From: Crossaster papposus
Lineage: Eukaryota; Echinodermata; Asteroidea; Velatida; Solasteridae
Direction of reading: 5' to 3'
Assembly: GCA_037893245.1 (NCBI GenBank)
Contig: JBAIAA010000650.1
Coordinates: 1,319,808-1,383,807, forward strand
Length of the DNA: 64,000 nt
A program made the translations under genes and the position numbers. Each line of letters starts with the position of its first letter. The first letter of the stretch is position 1. Positions 15,396 to 26,865 of the stretch are shown here, in pieces. The notes under the pieces were generated by a model. It was not told the DNA's origin. It ran no database searches and was given only the letters and a program-made list of their open reading frames with translations.

Positions 15396-16833
15396 GACAC
15401 TACTCACAATGTCATTGTTTTCTTACCTGCCCACATTCCTCATTCTCATCTTGGCCTCTGGTGGCATCTCATCTTCCTCATCCTGTCCCAAAAAAACCAG
15501 GAATTAACATCTCTATTAAATCGAAGTTGATGATCTATTAGTGAAACTGATGAAGTAAATTTAACCTTGAGACACAATCAAACGACCTCAATATCAACTT
15601 CTCAAGATTGATCACATTTTGGGGTCGCCATAAATTAAAACTCTTCTCATGATCTAATATATGTACATGTACTCTACTTTGGTCAAGCAAACTTGACACT
15701 AGTTAATAATAATAATAATAAACCATTTTTATATAGCGCATAACACATAGTGATTAAACATGTCCCTATGCGCTGTAGAGAAAGAAAAAAAGACAACAAA
15801 ATACAAATACAAGATGTACTAGGTTTCAAACAAAAATGCATGACCTAAATGTTAAATAGGTGCGTCTTTAAAGCAATCTTGAACTTATCAATGGAATCAA
15901 TATTTTTCAAATGTTCCGGGAGATTGTTCCATAGGGTTTCTTGAAGACATTTTTGAATTGTACGGCTCCTCAATATTATTGTCAAATAAAACAAGAGATG
16001 ATTTCAATGGCAACTTACATCACTTTCCTCTGCAAATGCTTTGGCCACTGCCTTGCTAGAAGGTGCTTTCAGTTCAGGCTCCTTGGGTTTCTGTGAAAGA
16101 GAGAGTAATTGATAAATAAAATGCTGGATCCTACATTCTCTTTTTTTCAACAAATCCAGCTTTTGAACAATACATGACACAGAGGAGTTGAAGTGAAATC
16201 CTCAAATGTTATCATAAGTCAATCCCACGAAGTTACTCCAATTGGTGTTTTTTGCCCCTATAATTATTTCGTCAAAATTCTTATTCAGGGATTTAATAGT
16301 GAGCAAGTAGTTTGGAATAAAACAAACTTCAAGTACTCACCTGCATGAGTTTTATCGAGACCGTTTTGAGAGGTTTCGCTGTTCCCACCTTCATTGTGAT
16401 CCCACCTGCCTTTACGTTCCTATCTTGTTCCACGGCTCCCTTCGCCTTCACTCCAAAGCTCATCGTAAATGGTTTGGTCTTCTTTTGCCCTCCGTCATCC
16501 GGGCTAGAGGGTGCTTTCCGCTTCTCTCCGGACGGCAAAGGAGGGGGTGCATTGTGACTTATTTCAGGCCGGGCGGTAGGCCGGTGTCGCGGGACGGTCG
16601 TTTTCTCAAAGTTCGCAATCTTCGCGACCCCTGAAGTTGAAACATAGTACTGCCACAGTTGAGATTATGTGCTCTTAACAATGACTTATTACAACTGGGT
16701 ACGCACCTGTTGGCTCCGCCCACCTGTTCTAAATATAGGCTGGTGACCTGACCTGACCCTGATAATGCAAATGAGGTCGGACTGTTTACTGATGTTCATC
16801 AGGTTTCTTGTTGCTCGATTCTTCATCGGCCAT
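14782..16833 (-). CDS. PCNP: PEST proteolytic signal-containing nuclear protein (exon 1 uncertain)
   Basis: Certain minus-strand exons: 16630-16341, 16090-16019, 15482-15427 and 14908-14782 (TGA), all GT..AG and in phase. The C-terminal half is diagnostic: MPPEAKMRMRN then GRDTPTSAGPNSFNK and KFGFNDHARVW match human PCNP nearly word for word. PCNP is a small nuclear protein with PEST-like regions, linked to ubiquitination by NIRF/UHRF2. The body is Lys/Ser/Pro/Glu-rich (EKRKAPSSPDDGGQKKTK). Length without exon 1 is about 181 residues (human 178). The first exon is unresolved. An ATG at 16833 opens MADEESSNKKPDEHQ, like the human MAD start, but its only nearby donor (CA/GTAAAC, last exon base 16790) leaves phase 2 whereas exon 16630 needs phase 1. 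An ATG seven bases later (16826) does fit the phase. The TTG at 16538 is not a start; the frame stays open upstream of it. Confidence 0.9.
14946..14975 (+). repeat. GACT tetranucleotide repeat
   Basis: Tandem GACT/GACTAACT units in the PCNP intron just upstream of the last exon. Confidence 0.85.
15024..15237. repeat. Family A palindromic element in PCNP intron
   Basis: Left end GGGGCCAATTTCATCAAATG, right end TTTTATGAAATTGGCC, with interior TTGTTTGTGACTGGTATTTA and TGGCAAATAACCTG as in the other copies. Confidence 0.75.
15359..15396 (+). repeat. (TTG)n microsatellite
   Basis: About twelve tandem TTG units in a PCNP intron. They create spurious poly-Val or poly-Cys reading frames. Confidence 0.95.
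15705..15990. repeat. Interspersed repeat with (TAA)n and ATATAGCGC motif
   Basis: Starts with (AAT)n, then CCATTTTTATATAGCGCATA, ATGCGCTGTAGAG, GTGCGTCTTTAAAGCAATCT, TTGAACTTATCAATGGAATC and GGGAGATTGTTCCATAGGGT. This order of words is typical of a widespread short non-autonomous repeat in marine invertebrates. Inferred from pattern memory, not from a search. Lies in the PCNP intron at 15483-16018. Confidence 0.55.
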
Positions 16834-18016
16834 CGTCACTACTGACCGATGCTCACCTGAAATGCAAGAATGTTACAAAGGATAGATACCAAGGCACACA
16901 TTGCCAAAATGCTGAGCACCAACAAAGCAGCATTTAAGTTTCTGCAGTGAAGACCTTCATGCCAGGATAACGCACGGCTTTCAACTTATTTTCAAGTAAA
17001 AAATAATCTATTTAAAAATAATTCACGATGTGATCATCATCTGGTATCGAAATAAATTTAGAGAAATGCTCGATAAAGTTCAGTAAAATCTTTCATCTAA
17101 CCCCTCCCCCACGCCCACGCCCACCCACGCCCAAGCCACGCCCACCTAAAAAAAGTCCACGGTTGTCCCCGTAAATAGCGCCCCCACCCGACAACAGACT
17201 CGAGAAAGAAAACTATCTATGTGTCGTTTTCGGCAACATTTTAATTCACAAAACACGTATTTTCCCGATGGGATTGCCATCGCAGTTAACACAAACAGGG
17301 TAAGCCTATTGGTGGTAATATCCTCTATTAAAATGTATATATTTAGTATCGTATTTATCGGTCTAGATTGGCATAACAACCTTCGTTATCCGCTGCGGGT
17401 TTCAATCGCTCATCTTCGGTGTCGGCCATTTTGTTGTCTGGTGCCCGATTTCTAGCTCTCACTAAGAATTGTACAAATTGTCACCAGACTATTTAATTAA
17501 CAAAATAAACAACACCCACTAATTTTCTATGCGCAACAACAAATCAGAGGTTTTATTTTGAATAATAATTTGATATTAATAATACTAATAGATTGTTTGG
17601 CATTGTGAATGAAAGATTAGGTGTTTTTTTTTCTTTCTTAAAGATTTAGGAATTGGATATGGAAGAAAACTGAACTGAAATGAACTGAAGTTTGAATTTG
17701 TAAATTTTGTTCATGATATTATTAATGATATCAATGAAATCAACAAAATAATAAGAACTGAATTTAATTATTGCGGTCGAACATCTGGAAACATCGTTTA
17801 TCTTTCACATGGGAACAATTTGAGGTGTAAATGCACATTGCTAATCGGGCTGCCCCTTTGTCGTGACGTCATGCCGACCGCAAGAATGATCGGCCAAGTT
17901 GAAAAGGACATTTTATTTTGTGGTTTGCTTTTATTTTACTCTTGACTTTGCACTAACACAGTGGTGACATTCAGTAAGGATGTAAGCAAAGATGACCTAT
18001 AATAAATGACTCCATA
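16834..18016. promoter_or_regulatory. Divergent promoter region, PCNP / ARM protein
   Basis: About 1.2 kb between oppositely directed start codons. It holds a cluster of CACGCCC boxes at 17110-17150, CpG-containing sequence around 17160-17440 and, at 17862-17888, a CRE palindrome in the string GTGACGTCATGCCGACCGC. That string recurs near MYCBP (39150). No coding exon is evident; the open stretch 17219-17455 has no recognisable features. Confidence 0.5.
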
Positions 18017-21000
18017 ATGGACCCTCCAGGAGCTGTAGATGGGAGGCGTTTGCAGAAGCCGTCTAGGCTTTCAATTGATCAAGAAACCTTGTACCGACCA
18101 AAGGAAAGTGTGAGGTGAGTACATTCTACTGTCCCAGCAGAGTAGCTCTATCCATTAAAAACATCTACTCGTACTCACCAGTTTGCCTTGTGTTTAAATT
18201 TATAAATAACATTCTTCACTCCAAACTAAAAAAAATTGAATGTCAAGAACATAGTCCTGGAAGCTAGATAAGCCAACGTACACAAATTATTTATGTCTGC
18301 GCCTAGCTACGATTATGAAGACAAATATTTAAAAAAGATGCTCTTTCTTTAGTTTAATTTCATTTTTTGTAATTACGAATATTCAAGAGCAGATCTCACA
18401 AATCCATCTGTATAATTTGTAGGTGTCTTTTTTTGTTCCATTTAGCCAGGAGAATCTTCAGCTTCGGGCAATATTCGACCGACTTGGTGACATTTCCCTG
18501 GACCCTCATTCCCAGCCTCACACACCCGAGAATCTCAACCATTCCTTACGCACTGACAAACTCAACACACGTTGCTCTTGCGGAAACGTCACTGAATTAT
18601 CCCCATTGAGGGGCCACCGCAGCAGAAACGGAACTGGCCCCGCAACAGGCACAACATCCAGTGAGTCTGATTCAGATTCGGATAGCGACGACGATGAGAC
18701 CGTCTCATTGGTTGTCGTGATCGGGATGCTCGTCGCCCAAGGGTCGGCACGGCAACACGGAGCAATCAGGAACTTGGCGGCTTATTGCCATGGTGATGCA
18801 ATCTCGGAAACTCATCTTTGCCAGGTCAGGCTTTTTCAACTTCTTGGAAACCTAAATTTATTATTTTCATTAAATGTACTTTTAAAGCAAAATTTACAAC
18901 TATCTAAATGTAACAGAGAAACACAACTGGCCAAATTAAAGTTGTTTGAGAATAACTTGATTGAATATTACTCTATTAAATATTACTTATTCAGCAACAA
19001 TTTCTACTTTTTCTCTATTGCTTTAACTTTTACTTTTATGGATGTGAATTTGTTGACAATATTTTGATTGATTTTAAAAGTTGGTTCGCCTGACAAACAG
19101 CACAAACCAGCCAGTCAAACAAGCAGCATTTCTTGCGCTAAGGCAGGCAGCCGCTGACGTGCAAAACGTCAAGGCACTTCTGCAGATGAACATTTTCCCT
19201 CAGCTTCTTAACCTCCTGCAGGATAAAATGGAAGCTGCCAGTCACTCAACAGCAGCTGAAGTTTTGGAGAAAGTAAGGACTATTCCATTTCTTCAAAATA
19301 GGGGTTTTGGTGATTCATTTTACACGTTTTGACCAATAAGAATCACCGTAACATTCGAGCTATTTACAGCAGCTCATTTAATATTCAACAGATTGTGATG
19401 CACAAAAAGCTCGCCGACCATTGGCTGGAGAGGATGATCACCAGAGGCCTGTCACTCCTGATTGGTTGTCTGTCATCGGCCAATCAGGCGGTTGAGACCA
19501 AAGTTGCCCTGGGTAGGTTGCTTAGCAACCTGGCTGAGTACTTTGAGATTGCGGTTCTGGTGTTAGATCATTGCATGGAGGATATAATGGAGATTTGGTT
19601 GAGATGCCCGACAATGAAGGTGGGTCTTAGGCTATCACAGTGTTGTTGATGTGTCCTAACGCAGCGCGCTCCCTAACCCGGCGTAGTTCTTATTTTCTAC
19701 ATTTAACTGCAATTAACAGGGTCTTAATAATTATGAGAATCAACTCCTTGTATTTTAAAGTCATTTGTAACAACTTTGGTGCATTTTCAGGAGAGTCTTA
19801 CAGAACTGTTCAGCCACCTTGTTCAACACACTGAGCATACCGTAGCCGGAGTGCTGGAGCACAGAGTCATGGAACATGTCGCTGTTGCAATGAAAGAGGG
19901 CAATTGGTAAGCTTGGACTACTAGTTCGCACCGGAGGACGTATATATACTCGCAAAGTTTCTCAGAGATTTGAAACGAATGACACATAAACACACCACGA
20001 GCAAGGCCGGAAATGTCTGTCAGCAGCGAGCAAAACCGGAAATGTCAATCGGCCTGAACCCGCCTCGGATCGAGTTTCGTTAAAATAATCCCGCGTCTCA
20101 GTTCGTTGAATTTGTGTCGGGGTGATCATAAATTTAGTATCGATTTTGCCAAAATTTCATTGATAAATTATTTTCCTAATTTTGGCATTTTTGTATCTTT
20201 AATTGCAGTGCGGTGCAGATAAAGGCAGCGGAGTTTTTCCAAACATTGTGCAGTTCTAATTACGGCCTCTCTGCCTTCTTTGATGATGGGAAACTAAGAG
20301 TTCTTCTTCAAGTACTAAGGTCAACACATTGCAGGTATAAACAATTATCTCAAAACTTGTTTTCTTTCCATTGGTATATGTAGTTTTGGCCTGAAGGTAG
20401 TGGACATATGCTTGTTCGTTAAGATATGCTTATTCATTTTTATTTTGCAGGAAACTGAGGGGACTGTGCACGGCTACCCTGGCCAGAACACTCCACTGTT
20501 CCTCTCCTAACCAACTGAGGGAGGTGAGCATACACACCGAGGCAGCGTTCAGTGAAGAACAGGAGGACCCTGGTGGGAGGAGGCGGGGGAAGGAGGAGGA
20601 GCAGGGGCACTTGGCTTCAAGGAGGAAGGATGCGAGCTTAAGGAGCGAGAGGGGAGTCAGGATTCTCATCAGTATCCTGGTAGAGACAGTTCATAAAGAA
20701 GGTAAGATTGTGCCAAGAGATTTGGGTGCAGGGCATTCCATAAATTTAAGATATTTTTTTTCTGGTACTTTGTAATTTGCCATTTTAGTTTCGAACGTTT
20801 TTGTGAAGGAAAAAAAACAGTAAAACCATTAACACATCCTCTTGGTTTTTAAAATTCATTAACAGCTAAGATTTCCTTGGACCAAAGCAAGAAGATCACA
20901 GCTGTCGGCTTTCGACCGAAAGTGGATTTGTACAAGACGTTGTCTGACGCCGTCTCCTGTTTGTGTCACGTGGCTACCGTGACCGTAAAGAGGCAACGAA

Positions 21001-24000
21001 ACAGGACATCAAGCCATAACGCTAAAGTCTCCATTATTCGGTAAGAATATTAATATTATCTATATTTTGTTCTATTTATTTGAACAAAAACTTGACTTGA
21101 GTAGGTTTGAAATTGTGATCTCTAGAAGATGAAATTGGCACTTTATCAACTAATCTAGATTGAAGCGTTTTACGTATTTAAAATAGTAAACTGTGTACTT
21201 TTTTTATGAATTTTATTTTCAAAGGGCCAAGGGCAAGGTGTACAAGCTGAACAAGGACGTCGTCCTTTTCATGTTCCACCAAGGAGCTCTGTGTGTTCTG
21301 AACCTCCTCAACACCTACACACTCCACTTGTTCCCATCTGCGGAAGTGCATTTTTTTCAGCAACAACAGAGAAACGTGGACGTGCTCCACCTGCAGGCCA
21401 TGATGAAGGTGTGGCAAGGGGTATCACCCCCGAGTCCAGCCAACCCTCTTCCGAGCACCGCGGAGCTGGAGTTTGTGAAACAACTTCTTGAATGCATTAG
21501 TTTGTTCTCGAAATGCTCGGCAGAGTTGTGGAACCAACAAGTGGAAAAAGAGGTGAAGTTTGAGAATATCACTACGCACCGACAGCAGGAGAATAAAATA
21601 AGAGAACAGCGGACGGACACGATCCATCAACGAAGGATGGCTTGGGGAGATAAAAAAGAACAGAGGAATTCAGAAGAAGGACCTTTCTCGCATCATCAGC
21701 ATTCATCGAAGAAGTCGTCGGGAGACTCTCCGAAAATCTCAAACAAGGCACGTCCTTTGTCAGCGAAAAAACACAACCTTGAATCCGAAGTGAAGTTTGA
21801 TCTGAGCAAAAGTGCCTTCAGGGAGCAAGCAAAGTCGGTTGCCTCCGGCAAACAGAGGGAGATGGCTAGGGGCAGAAGGAACGTGCGGACGGCTGGATAC
21901 ACCGGGAAAGCACCACCAGTGATTTCAAAACCAGAGCTTGAGGATGAGTGTGCAGCAGAAGATGGGGAGAAGGAGGTACACCAGAAATTGAGGATCAGGT
22001 TGTTTCAGGAAGGCGTGTGCGGGACGGTGGGGCCGTGGGTAGCCTGTCAGGTGCCGCAAATCCAGGTAAGATTAGAAGCTACTTTTTGAATCTATAGAGT
22101 TACATGGTTTTCGTTACCCCTTAAAATGTGCCAGCATACAGTCAATGGAGGTTGTTGATTGACCCAAAATAGAACCCTCTCATTCATTGCCCGATGATTC
22201 GGTTCTTTTCAGGTTCTTGCAGCAGAGTGTCTGCACTACATCATCCAGCCAATCCACTTGGAGGAAACCAAGCAACTTAGGGAGTCAGCTCAGGCTAAAG
22301 AACGCCAAAACAGACATAGATCAAGGTGAAATTATAAGGTCAGATGTATCTGGGACACCAGAAAATGTCACACTTTTAGACCCCTTATTTATGGACTAAC
22401 CCCTAGGTGAGTGCACTTTGACTTGCACAGGGCGCAGATTTAACAGCATGCCCTGTCGACTGTTCGACATCTGTCCTCCAAAATCAGGCCTAAAACTCAA
22501 CCAATTTCCTGCATTGATTATTTCTCTCTGTTAGGTTTTGAGAACGTACATGTTGTTCATTTTCTGCATGATTGCCAGCAATGACTTTATTGCCATTTTT
22601 CAAACCCCAGCTTTATGCTTCGTCTCCATCACCATTGCCAAACTGCATGAACGTAGCCCAATTAGACAGAGACGAAGCTGGGGTTTGGAAAAAACGACCT
22701 GTGACTTGAACTAAGATGTAATTCTGTTGTCACATCTGAATTCTTAGACCCGACATGGCGAAGACGCTGGCAGAGCGGGACAAGATCCTGAGTCAGGTCC
22801 TGGGTCAAATGTCAAGCGGCTCGGCCGACGTGGTCAGAGATGCGCTAGGGGTCAAGGGTCAGCGAGACGGAGAGCCTGCAAAGATGAGCAAAGGTAGGTC
22901 ATCATGAAGGCAATTGGTATTGTTTGAAAAATAAATAAAAAATTACCATAAAGGAAGAGTTAAGAACCCCCGACTCATTCAAACTTTTACTTTGAGCATT
23001 TATTTCTTTTCAAAATTGCACCTGTGATTAATGATCCTTTTTATCATCTTCTGTCAGGTTCCAAACTCAAAACAAAGCCCCCTGCAAATCCCACCAATCA
23101 CAAGCCCACCTGTTCCCCGGATGGGCCAATAGGATGGCAGTGTTCCATCCACCTGCTGGAGATCTGTGGTAGCCACATAGTGAAGGGGCTCATTAGTGAC
23201 GATGCCGGAACCACGAGGGCTTGCCTGCTACTTCTGTATGACCTAGTAGACTTTGGAGAGGTATATAAACAGGTTCAACGATCCCTGTAGTTACAATTTT
23301 CGACCGATTCCCTCGAAATTAGTCTTAAGGACAAATTCAGTACAGTTGCTGCCATATCGATTATGTAAGCAGAAAACGTACATGATCTTTAACATGCAAG
23401 TGTCATTTTGAAGTCATTTTCTAATTTTTTGTTTCCAAACAGATCGTCATCCACATGAAGCTGGCTTCTCTGGGTGCGATCTCACAGTTGATGGATTTCC
23501 TACGCAACAAACGACAGGAACAGGACCTTGTATTCTTAGGTAAGACTTGTGATGACTTGTGATGACTTGTGGTTGGCTTGTGGTTGGCTTGTGGTTGGCT
23601 TGTGGTTGGCTTGTGGTTGGCTTGTGATTGGCTTGTGATTGGCTTGTGATGGACTTGTGATGGACTTGTGATGGACTTGTGGTTGGTTTGTGGTTGACTT
23701 GTAAACTGACTTGTGATAACTTGTGACTGACATGTTCGGTGTCCATCTTTTTAGCTTTGATGACGTTAAAGAACCTTGTGTGCGACTTCCGGCTAAAGCA
23801 GGTATTCTGCAGCGAGGGCGGGGCAGCCCTCTTGACTGACCTCATCAAAACAAGCGAGGGTGCCCTCCTCGTGTGCATTCACCAGTTTCTGAAACTCGTC
23901 ACGGAAGGTAATGGCCTTTTCAAAAATCAGGAGCAATTTTATTGGAATCATTTCAGAACTGAAGAGTTTACTTCGTTTTTAATTCAACATGGCCGACTCG

Positions 24001-24075
24001 CAACTCTACAACCTTTTTCTACGTATTCACACAAAGATCTCCGTTTCATCCTTAGGTCCTGGGGGAATACTGTGA
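18017..24075 (+). CDS. Large Armadillo/HEAT-like helical repeat protein, unidentified (15 exons)
   Basis: Exons 18017-18114, 18446-18824, 19081-19272, 19392-19619, 19791-19906, 20209-20334, 20451-20701, 20866-21040, 21225-22065, 22213-22325, 22748-22893, 23058-23260, 23443-23539, 23755-23907 and 24056-24075. All have GT..AG borders, and the phases sum to an open frame of 1045 residues. Start MDPPGAVDGRRLQKPSRLS. Near residue 115 is an acidic/serine block (SESDSDSDSDDDE). Leu/Ala-rich helical repeats follow on both sides of a long charged insert in exon 9 (roughly residues 560-740, rich in Lys, Glu, Ser and Gln). The last repeats, LKNLVCDFRLKQVFCSEGG and ALLTDLIKTSEG, look like ARM repeats. 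I recognise no enzyme motif, signal peptide or membrane segment. A scaffold or adaptor role is only an inference. The terminal exon is short and less certain. Confidence 0.78.
19921..20108 (+). repeat. Family B element, truncated, in ARM-gene intron 5
   Basis: Starts TAGTTCGCACCGGAGGACGT and keeps ATGACACATAAACACACC, GGAAATGTCTGTCAGCAG and CTGAACCCGCCTCGGATCGA. The right inverted end is eroded (CAGTTCGTTGAA). Confidence 0.8.
22590..22703. repeat. Family C palindromic element in ARM-gene intron 10
   Basis: Left TGCCATTTTTCAAACCCCAG, right GCTGGGGTTTGGAAAAAACG, separated by about 80 bp with CGTCTCCATCACCATTGCCA and the inverse GACAGAGACGAAG. A second copy lies at 26508-26617. Confidence 0.8.
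23545..23712 (+). repeat. Minisatellite GACTTGTGGTTGGCTTGTG in ARM-gene intron 13
   Basis: About fifteen units of 10-12 bp (GGCTTGTGGTT, GACTTGTGATG) fill most of the 215-bp intron. Their reverse translation yields spurious His/Lys/Pro/Ser repeats. Confidence 0.9.
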
Positions 24076-24234
24076 TGAAAACCTTAATGCCAACTTCTTG
24101 AACCATCCAGTCTATTCATAGCATGGTTTCGTGAGTACCCATCATTATCACCATGACAACCATCATCATTATCACCACGACAACCATCATCATCGTCCTC
24201 ATCATAATCCACAATTTGGGAGACCGCCAACATA

Positions 24235-24309
24235 GGCCAAGATAGCTCAGTTGGTAGAGCACAGGTCCGGTATTACGGAGGTCGCAGGTTCGAGTCCAGC
24301 TTCGCCAAT
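24235..24309 (+). repeat. tRNA-like sequence with intact A and B boxes
   Basis: Has a perfect RNA polymerase III A box (TAGCTCAGTTGG) and B box (GGTTCGAGTCC) at normal spacing. The D stem is intact (GCTC/GAGC) and the acceptor pairing near-complete (GGCCAAG with CTTCGCC, one mismatch). The anticodon stem pairs only over four bases (TCCG/CGGA) with an irregular loop, and the T stem has an A-A mismatch. This suggests a tRNA pseudogene or SINE head, not a working tRNA gene. Confidence 0.6.
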
Positions 24310-24769
24310 TTCTTTGTTCACTTTGAAATTTAACTTGTTTAATTCACTGGGGCCTTTAAAATTGTGAAATATTTTTGAAAAATATTGAATATATATTATT
24401 TTATAAAATCTGCGTCCATTTGCTGAATGGTCGAGTATTTGTTATTGATTAGTGTTTTATGTTCCCATATTTTTGCTGTCAGAATTTAAATTGCTGCAAA
24501 ATTATTTGTATGTTTTATGAAACACCCTTTCTTTTGTGATTTTGCTGATCTGATTTTGCTTCAGTTTTGTTATATTAACTTCACTGAAATCATTTTGGGT
24601 CACTGGGGCAGTAATATTTTATGATCAGCTCCTCAATTGTATATATATTTTTAAAGCACATCATGTATGTTATGGTTGAATTCCCACTGCTTGCGATAAG
24701 CACGATGATTTGAGAATAGATTAATTGGTTCAAATTGCATTCCGTAACAACTGGTTCAATATAGCTACT

Positions 24770-25014
24770 AGGGCCAAGTTCACAGAGCTGCTAAGCACAC
24801 ACATTTGCTAAACACAATAGAGTCTTGCTCATTAAAAACAGGTTACCAGCCAAAATTATATGGTTTTGTTTATGCTAAGCAAAAAACTAACTTAATATCA
24901 ATCACAAACAATAAGCATCACCTGGAAATTTGGTCTGTAACCCTGATTTTGCCAAGGGTAAATTTGTTATGGTAAGCACATTTTTGTGCTTAGCAGCTCC
25001 ATGAAATTGGCCCA
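24770..25014. repeat. Family A palindromic element
   Basis: Left AGGGCCAAGTTCACAGAGCT, right GCAGCTCCATGAAATTGGCC, with CTAAGCACA and TGTGCTTAGCAG inverted pairs. Confidence 0.8.
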
Positions 25015-26507
25015 TGTCATAAATACGGCATACATTAGAACAGTGCTGGTACATTATTGCTCAATTCGGTGACCTCGACTAAGTAAAATAAAACCATCCA
25101 CAGTGATTTATGGGCGATGTTTTACTAGTGAGTGCTTTCATTTCCGTCTGGTTCGGTTCAGGATAGATCGAGTTTAATTTGTTGTAGGCATTGAAGCATG
25201 CAGTATTTGTCGTTCGACTGCATGAAACTTGCATTCCCTACCTTTATGACAATCTGCCAGAGAGAATTCTCAGTTTCAATGATTGTGTACACATTTCAAC
25301 GTGTGCGGGAATAGCGGAGGAACTAGTTTAATACATATAAGATTTGCTGTTTCAGACTTTTTCACTTCGTGTGCACGTAGCCGATACATTTCATCAATTT
25401 TTTGCCTTTTTTTCTTGATTGACAATCTCACCCCTGGATTAATTGTTCGTTATCAGTATAAAAGATGTACTTCTTGAAAATTGTTCTAGAAAAGTGGACG
25501 ATTAGTCACGAAACGAAATCTGCTCCCGCGATATGCCACGTACCAGCACAATTTTCTAAATACCTTGACAGAAATGTTACCAGCAAGTGACGTCACATTT
25601 GTTAGTGTCGCCTGCGCGCGTACACTGATTCCTGTTCATAAATTTCTTTTTTAAACGCCTGTGGTTCCGCGTTGTTAATTGTTGTGATGTTATTGTTATG
25701 TGTTTCGTGGTTTAGCTAACACTGTTTTGGCGCTCGTGCGAATCTTTTGTACAAATGCCCGGGTACCCTCAAGAATAATAAACAGAATCTGTCGAAATGG
25801 TTTTCGTTTATGGCTCAGCAGTCTGACGCTTCGGCTACTGGTGCAGTTAGTGTGTTTGGTGCAGTATTTATCCGGTCTTCATTTTAGAACGAGAAATCGA
25901 GTGGTGATGACATCGACACGGCCGTAAAGAGATCTTAAAACCCGTTCAAAGTCATCAAAACACAGCGTAAAATTAGAAATTTGATTATTTTTTGTGAAGG
26001 TAAGTTTGGTGTTTAGTTGCAGTGATAATCTGTGTTGGTTAATGCCAGTGCCGAGGCCCATGTCATACGACAAATCGGGTTTCGCGAGATTGGTATGATT
26101 TTTAGGCGGTTTCCATCAAGAAACGGTGTCCAATTCCACCAGGCCTGACGTACGCCTGACGGTGCTGGTTTTATATTATTATTATAACCACTGGAGGTTT
26201 ATCTTGCTAAAAAGCCCAAACAACTTATGCACATTAGAAGACTTTAGAAGACTTTCCTGGCGTTATTTTATGTGGATCTGTTCTATTTTAACCTAAACCC
26301 ACTTCACACGGAGTGTAATGTGAATGGACGTTAACGCTCTACTGTGTGTTTAGCCAATGAGCGCTATATGGCGTGGCGGAGGGTATTTGGTTAAAGGAGA
26401 ACTTTTTCCCTCACCCAGCGGCATTTCAGGCGTCATAAAAATAGTATTTTTAATAAGGACGGTTTTAAGGCGGTTGAGACGTTGTTGGACCTTCCTGCTA
26501 ATGGCCA

Positions 26508-26617
26508 GGGCCGTTTTTTAAAACCCCAGCCCCGTCTTTGGCGCCATCACCATTGCCACCTTGCATTAACAAAGCTACAGCGAGGGACGCGCGAAGCTGG
26601 GGTTTCCAAAACGGCCT
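26508..26617. repeat. Family C palindromic element
   Basis: Left GGCCGTTTTTTAAAACCCCA, right TGGGGTTTCCAAAACGGCC; the centre holds GGCGCCATCACCATTGCCAC. Same family as 22590-22703. Confidence 0.8.
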
Positions 26618-26865
26618 ATTATATTACTGACAAGGTGTCCCGTGCGCGTGTACAATGACAGTACGCGCGCGTTCATGGATAACGAACATTGTGGTTTCCC
26701 GTCATGACACATAAACGCAACTCTTCCTGAACCCTGCAACGTTTGTGAGTGTGTAACTTAATGCATTAATAGCTATCATTGGCCTAGTAAATGCAAACAT
26801 TATTTGAATGTGATCGTCTAAAATTATATTGAGCGTTGCTTTACTTTCAAAACTTCGTGGAATTG

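Larger units (their letters stand above)
24076..26865. other. Intergenic region upstream of the sulfotransferase-like gene
   Basis: Holds (ATC/ACC)n at 24135-24210, a tRNA-like sequence (24235-24309), a family A element (24770-25014) and a family C element (26508-26617). The last 250 bp are CpG-rich, with the near-palindromic GTGCGCGTGTAC / GTACGCGCGCG at 26642-26672, and probably form the promoter of the next gene. A CRE-like GTGACGTCAC occurs at 25588. No coding exon recognised. Confidence 0.45.

Noticed and set aside
15300..15530. Poly-Cys and poly-Val frames
   Set aside because: Produced by a (TTG)n microsatellite in a PCNP intron.
23447..23878. Minus-strand frame of 143 residues rich in HKPTTSQPQ
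   Set aside because: Antisense of two real ARM-gene exons plus the intron minisatellite between them.
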